The notes beneath the pieces are model-generated. The model searched no databases, was not told where the DNA came from, and saw only the letters and a program-made list of their open reading frames with translations. The translations under genes and the position numbers were made by a program. Source: Moringa oleifera (Eukaryota; Streptophyta; Magnoliopsida; Brassicales; Moringaceae). Taken from it: a stretch of DNA of 64,000 nt. The DNA lies in contig JAJFZO010000896.1 of NCBI GenBank assembly GCA_021397835.1, positions 93,501 to 157,500 of the forward strand. The letters are read 5' to 3'. Below, piece by piece: positions 59,443-64,000 of this stretch. Every line of letters begins with the position of its first letter. The first letter of the stretch is position 1.

Positions 59443-60400
59443 ATGCTAGGAGGGAGTGAGTCAATGCGAGTGTGTGTCGCTCGGTTGGAAGAGATCGTTG
59501 GTGCACTGACGAAGGGATCAACATGCACCCTAGCTGAGTTGATGGAGACAATTGCCCAGCAAAGTTCCTCGATAGAAGAGGACATTGAAAACCTCAAGGA
59601 AATCGTGAGGAGCCTTGAGACCGAGATTAATTTCCTAAAAAAGGCTCCCCATCCCTACAATAGGGGCAGACTCTGCCATGGCTAAGCTAAAGGTGCCAGA
59701 ACCAAAGCCGTTCTCTGGAGAGAGGAACGCCAAAGAGATGAACTTTTTATGGGATACAAAGTAGTACTTCAAGGCTGCTTGAGTGCCCGAAAATGACCAG
59801 GTAATGATCACATCCATGTACTTATCTGGTGATGCTAAGTTGTGGTGGTGCACCCGTATGTAGATGATGCTATCATGGGAAGGCCTAGCATTGATTCATG
59901 GGAGGCACTCAAAAGGGAATTGAAGGAGCAATTGCTGCCATGTAACACCTCGTTCATGGCTAAGGAGCAACTGAAACACCTGAAGCAGACAGGTTCGGTG
60001 CGTGACGTCGTCAAGGAATTCAATTCACTAATGCTAGACATTAGGAACATGTCAGAGGAGGATAGGTTGTTTAACTTCCTATCAAGCTTACAGCCGTGGG
60101 CTCAAGCAGAACTAAGGCGGCTAGGTGTCAAAGACTTGGCCTCAGCATTTTTCGTGACGAATAGCTTGGTGGATTTCAAGTACGCGGGTGGTACTCTCAA
60201 AAAGAAAAATGAGAAACAAGGGAAGGCTGGAAAAGAGATGAAAAAGCCCAATGGCAAGGGCAAGAAAAAAAAGAATGCTGACTCCAGCAAGCCTGAGGTC
60301 TCATCCCTTTTGAAAGGAAAGGGAAAGAATGTGGACTAAGGGGGTTGCTTCTTATGCAACGGTTTACATGGAGCACGCGACTACCCTTGCAAGGAGAAGT
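59443..60400 (+). pseudogene. gag: gag pseudogene of the gypsy element
   Basis: It starts with the ATG at 59,443. An N-terminal coiled-coil-like part ends near 59,640 (IEEDIENLKEIVRSLETEI). The gag domain follows: KLKVPEPKPFSGERN, then YLSGDAKLWW, then SWEALKRELKEQ, and FNFLSSLQPWAQAELRR near 60,070-60,120. A basic lysine-rich tail and a zinc knuckle (CFLCNGLHGARDYPC, about 60,346-60,388) end it. Gag would form the particle that packages the element RNA. It is broken by two frame changes (at about 59,670 and 59,850), stops at about 59,761, 59,780 and 60,337, and loss of the last knuckle cysteine (Tyr in its place). The frame then continues into the protease, as in single gag-pol frames. Confidence 0.85.
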
Positions 60401-60940
60401 TAGTGGTGCTCATGGCAGTAGAGGATTCTTTCGAGGAAAAAGAAGGGAATGTCACAACTGGGGTGAATCCAATCCAGTCGCTGAATGCGATCACACCCAA
60501 GAACTTACAGAAAGGGCTGGTCTATGTCCCGGTGAAGGTAAACGGGAAAGATGCAATGGCAATGTTGGATACTAGAGCTACCAACAATTTCATCGCAGAA
60601 AAAGAAGTGAGAAAGCTCGGGCTTAAGCTTTCTCCAACCTCGGTCAAGTTCAAAGCAGTGAATGCTGAGGCGAAGGCAGTATGCGGAGCTGCCATTAAGA
60701 CCCTTGAAGTAGGCAAATAGAAAGGTACGTCCAACTTCATGATAACTTAGTTAGATGAATTTGATGTTATCTTGGGTCTAGAATTCCTTAGACAAACCAA
60801 GGCATCGGTGATGTCCCACTTAGGTGGACTACTCGTGGCTGATGAGCGAGCCTCGAGCCTAATTAGAACCGAAGCAACAAAAGAGTTTTTGATAGATAAG
60901 AAACTAATTGGGTTGCAATCTGCAAAGCAACTTAAGTCAG
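60401..60940 (+). pseudogene. Retropepsin (protease) region of pol, defective
   Basis: It follows the zinc knuckle in the same frame. The catalytic motif expected as LVDTGAT reads MLDTRAT at about 60,562-60,582: the aspartate is kept but the glycine of the D-T-G triad is arginine. The second protease landmark, an ILGLEFL stretch, is at about 60,770. Stops at 60,718 and 60,748 interrupt it. It would be the aspartic protease that cuts Gag-Pol; it is inactive here. Confidence 0.75.
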
Positions 60941-60994
60941 GACTGTGGTGAAGTGACGATGGTGGCAGCACTATTTGAGGCAAAACTAGATTAG

Positions 60995-61925
60995 GTTATA
61001 GAGGTGCTCGACAAGATCACTGAAGTGTTGAGGGAATTCAGTGACAAGATGCCACTGGAGCTCCCCAAGACATTGCCTCCAAGGATGAATCTTGATCATA
61101 TAATCGAGTTACTTCCGGATGCTAGACCACCTGCTCAAGCACCATATCGAATGCCCCCGTCGAAACTAGCCAAACTACAGAAGCAACTAGACGAGCTATT
61201 GGAAGCGGGTTTCATTCAGCTGTCGAAGGCCCCTTATGGAGCACCTGTGCTATTCTAACGAAAATAAAATGACTCGCTGAGAATTTGCATTGGTTGCCGA
61301 GCATTAAACAAGATAACGGTAAAGAACAAATATCTGGTGCCAAATGTTGCTAACTTATTTGATCGATTATCAAGGGCCAAGTGCTTTACAAAGCTAGACT
61401 TGCGGTTGGGATATTGGTAAGTCAGAATAACTGATGGGGATGAAGCAAAAACCGCATGCGTCATAAGGTACAACTCTTATGAGTTCATGGTGATGCCCTT
61501 GGGGCTAAGCAATGCACTTGCTACTTTTTGCAATCTTATGAATGATGTATTGTTTGAGTTTTTGGACAAATTTATGGTAGTTTACTTGGATGACATTATG
61601 GTCTATAGTGAGACCCTAGATGACCATGCAAACCATTTGCGGTAAGTATTGATGCGGCTGGGAGAGCACCAGCTGTACATCAAGAAGGAAAAATGCGAGT
61701 TTTGCAAGCAAGAAGTGCCATTCTTGGGACATTAGGTCGGGAACAGATAGATACAGATGGATGAAAGGAAAATGAAGGCCGTCATGGAGTGGCTAGCCCC
61801 GCAAAAAGTTGCTGAATTGTGACCGTTCCTTGGGCTCACAAACTATTACAGACGGTTCATCAAAGGATATTCGAGCAAGGGCAACCCTTTGACGGACTTG
61901 CTAAAGAAAGATAGCCTGTAGGTTT
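60995..61925 (+). pseudogene. pol: Reverse transcriptase region of pol, defective
   Basis: Landmarks in order are LPPRMNLDHIIELLPDARPP (61,070-61,130), KLQKQLDELLEAGFIQ, KLDLRLGYW (motif A, near 61,393), MPLGLSNALATF (near 61,495) and the catalytic YLDD at 61,583-61,594, then [15 protein letters not shown] (about 61,825-61,870). Both catalytic aspartates of YLDD are intact, but the frame holds at least eight stops (for example 61,256, 61,423, 61,643, 61,733 and 61,819), mostly explained by C-to-T changes in Gln and Arg codons. It would copy the element RNA into DNA. The family call is secure. Confidence 0.88.
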
Positions 61926-62300
61926 GGACCGATGAATGCAACAAGATTTTTGAGGGATTAAAATAGGTAGTAGCCTCGAAACTAGTGTTGTCCCTACTTA
62001 ACTTTCAAGAGCCATTCGAGGTAGTCAACGATGCTTTTGATCGAACAATCGGGGGTGTGTTGGTGCAGAATGGCCATCTCATGGCATTCGAGAGTCAAAA
62101 ACTCAAGGATGCAGAGTAGCGTTATTCGACCCATGAAAAAGAGATGACGGTTGTTGTCCATTGCCTAAGGACATGGTGGCATTACTTGCTTGGGACAAAA
62201 TTTAAGGTAATTACTGACAATGTCGCTAATACCTATTGTCATTCGCAAAAAAAGCTATCTTCAAAATAAGAAAGATGATAAGAGTTTGTGGCAGAGTTTG
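61926..62300 (+). pseudogene. RNase H region of pol, last part before the break
   Basis: It reads FEVVNDAFDRTIGGVL, then STHEKEMTVVVHCLRTWWHYLL, then KVITDN at about 62,200-62,222, so the conserved D-E-D positions are still present. A few residues later (EFVAEFD, 62,282-62,302) the text passes into 18S at atcctattctgttgg. Integrase is absent. Confidence 0.8.
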
Positions 62301-62425
62301 ATCCTATTCTGTTGGTGTTCAGCATCGGAGTAATGATTAATAGGGACAGTCGGGAGCATTCGTATTTCATAGTCAGAGGTGAAATTCTTGAATTGATGAA
62401 AGACAAACAATTGCGAAAGCATTTA

Positions 62426-62466
<41 letters not shown>

Positions 62467-62584
62467 TGAAGATGATCAAATATCGTCCTAGTCTCAACCA
62501 TAAATGATGCCGACTAGAGATCAATGGATGTTGCTTTTAGGACTCTGCTGGCATTTTATGAGAAATCAAAGTCTTTGGGCTTTA

Positions 62585-62620
<36 letters not shown>

Positions 62621-62676
62621 CTAATGGAAGGGCACCACCAAGAGTGGAGCCTGCGGCTTAATTTGACTCAACACAG

Positions 62677-62709
<33 letters not shown>

Positions 62710-62986
62710 AACAGACTGAGAGCTCTTTCTTAATTGTATGGGTGATGGTCCATGACCGTTCTTAGTTGGTGGAGCAATTTGTTTGGTTAATTCCATTAAT
62801 GAACGAGACCTCAGCCTGTTAACTAGCTACGTGGAGGTGACCCTCCACAACTGGCTTCTTAGAGGGACTATGGCCACTTAGGCCAAAGAAGTTTGAGGCA
62901 ATAACAGGTCTATGATGCCCTTAGATGTTCTAGGCCACACGCGCGCTACATTATGTATTCAACGAGTTTATGGCCTTAGCCGACAT

Positions 62987-63038
<52 letters not shown>

Positions 63039-63282
63039 TTGGTCTTCAACGAGGAATTCCTAGTAAGCGTGAGTCATCAGCTCGCATTAACTACGTCCTT
63101 GCCCTTTGCACATACTGCCCGTCGCTTTTACCAATTGAATGGTCTGGTGAAGTGTTTCAGATCACAACGATGTGGGTGGTTCACTGCTCGCGACGTCGTG
63201 AGAAGTCCACTGAACCTTATCATTTATAGGAAGGAGAAGTCGCAACAAGGTTTCTGCAGGTGAACCTATGGAAGGATCATTG
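62301..63282 (+). rRNA. 18S: 18S rRNA, 3' fragment of about 980 nt (unit 4)
   Basis: It begins atcctattctgttggtgttc, about nucleotide 850 of 18S, and runs to the 3' end (gaacctatggaaggatcattg). Decay includes changes in the decoding region (catactgcccgtcgc near 63,110-63,124). Together with 59,103-59,218 it forms one 18S whose middle is replaced by retroelement. Confidence 0.92.
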
Positions 63283-63357
63283 TCGAAAACTCGCTCAGCA
63301 AAATGACCCGCGAACACGTTGTAAACACACCGGTGGGGTAGAGGGCTCTCGAGTTGA
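63283..63357 (+). other. ITS1, first ~72 bp (unit 4)
   Basis: tcgaaaactcgctcagca to gggctctcgag matches the ITS1 start of units 2 and 3. It then changes into ETS text (gatggacctgcatgatcg). Confidence 0.8.
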
Positions 63358-63898
63358 TCGATGGACCTGCATGATCGACGGGCCTTTTGCTCATCGGATT
63401 GTAGCTCGTTTGGTGTTGTTGCTGCCATTTGTACATGCGACGTGTGATTTGCGATCTAGTCATGCGCGTTGGCAGGCTCTATGCTCCCGCATCAAACTAT
63501 CGACTAGCACGTTGTTTCAAGCACGACCCCGAGCCATATGTTGGCTTTTCGTGAGTGACATCAGGACCCTGTGTTGCGTGCCTTCACAAACGAAATCTGG
63601 TGATTCGGGTTAGTTGTATTTGCACCATGTCCCTTGCGGGCATGGGTGGAAACCTAAGCCAGGCCTCATGTTCCAAACGCAGCTTGCTTCGACATGTGGT
63701 TGCTTTGGCACATGGGCGCTCGGTCATCCCCTCGTGTGCGAAAACTATTGCGACAGGAGTGGCCTCGGCCTCTACCTGTCCAAGCAAAAGCATTTGTCCC
63801 ACGTCCCGTCGATTTTGAACGATGATCGTGACAGCTTTGGCCTCAGCGAGCCTTGTAGCATACTTCAATCTTAGTTGGTGCGGTGTCTCGAAAGATGC
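63358..63898 (+). other. External transcribed spacer, 18S-proximal part (unit 5)
   Basis: It is homologous to 35,825-36,371. It follows ITS1 directly, so 5.8S, ITS2, 26S and the whole spacer of unit 4 are absent. Confidence 0.82.
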
Positions 63899-64000
63899 TA
63901 CCTGGTTGATCTTGCCAGTAGCCATATGCTTGTCTCAAAGATTAAGCCATGCATGTGTAAGTATGAACTAATTTAAACTAAGAAACTGCGAATGGCTCAT
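63899..64000 (+). rRNA. 18S: 18S rRNA, 5' end, cut by the window edge (unit 5)
   Basis: tacctggttgatcttgccag to gcgaatggctcat, the first ~102 nt of 18S. Completeness beyond the window is unknown. Confidence 0.92.

Larger units (their letters stand above)
59219..62300 (+). mobile_element. Truncated Ty3/gypsy retrotransposon replacing the middle of 18S
   Basis: In order it contains an LTR 3' fragment, a primer binding site, gag, a protease region, reverse transcriptase and RNase H. It stops after RNase H, so integrase, the 3' LTR and most of the 5' LTR are missing. The protein order protease-RT-RNase H before the break, plus the initiator-Met primer site, fit Ty3/gypsy. The clade cannot be fixed without integrase. 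It lies on the same strand as the rDNA. 18S resumes about 730 nt further along the rRNA than where it stopped, so this is not a simple insertion. In-frame stops are mostly TAG, TAA and TGA in places where relatives have CAG, CAA and CGA. Confidence 0.9.

Noticed and set aside
47487..62300. Site-specific rDNA retroelement (R1/R2 type)
   Set aside because: The elements have LTRs, a tRNA primer site and gypsy-type pol, they sit at different 18S positions, and one has a 5 bp target duplication. This is ordinary LTR insertion.
14218..64000. 5S rRNA or tRNA genes and CRISPR-like arrays in the spacer
   Set aside because: No 5S internal control motifs or tRNA cloverleaf were seen. The regular repeats are contiguous spacer monomers without unique spacers.

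Overview
This window is plant nuclear DNA, from a flowering plant. Three things show this. There is a run of nuclear ribosomal DNA (18S, ITS1, 5.8S, ITS2, 26S, intergenic spacer). The one complete ITS1 is short (about 250 bp) and carries the angiosperm ITS1 core GCGCCAAGGAA. The mobile elements are typical plant types: a CACTA (En/Spm) transposon and a Ty3/gypsy retrotransposon with an initiator-Met primer site. I found no intact protein-coding gene. Almost all the open frames are by-products of repeats, spacer or decayed transposons.

Layout. (1) 1-5,829: AT-rich array of about five diverged units of 1.0-1.6 kb, with blocks rich in AAGGTCT/TTTAGGG-like words. (2) 5,830-8,682: a CACTA-type terminus with hairpins, then AT-rich noncoding DNA containing a ~415 bp direct duplication and a minisatellite. 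(3) 8,683-14,217: a decayed CACTA transposon. It has a terminus, a comb of subterminal hairpins, an AT-rich leader with tandem repeats, and a transposase pseudogene with recognisable Transposase-associated, Transposase_21, DUF4218 and DUF4216 regions. Its right part stops where rDNA spacer starts. (4) 14,218-64,000: parts of five rDNA units, all on the + strand and all broken differently. Unit 1 has a huge spacer (about 22 kb, about 110 subrepeats of ~182 bp), then a truncated 18S and a 5.8S that runs straight into the next spacer. Unit 2 has only the 3' end of 18S, but ITS1, 5.8S, ITS2 and a full-length though mutated 26S. Unit 3 has a near-complete 18S split by a 1.2 kb solo LTR, and its ITS1 is fused to a 5'-truncated 26S. 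Unit 4 has a 3 kb spacer array and an 18S in which roughly nucleotides 120-850 are replaced by a truncated gypsy element. Its ITS1 then joins directly to the external transcribed spacer (ETS) of unit 5, whose 18S runs off the window.

Reading. The rRNA copies carry many C-to-T and G-to-A changes and have lost universally conserved core positions, such as the sarcin-ricin loop and the 3' decoding region of 18S. With four differently placed deletion joints and two retroelement insertions, this looks like a silenced, decaying margin of a nucleolus organiser or a dispersed rDNA relic, not an active array. The likely sequence of events is amplification of spacer subrepeats, loss of concerted evolution, methylation-driven decay, transposon insertion, and deletions at short homologies. 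All boundaries come from reading by eye and are good to about 5-30 bp unless stated otherwise.
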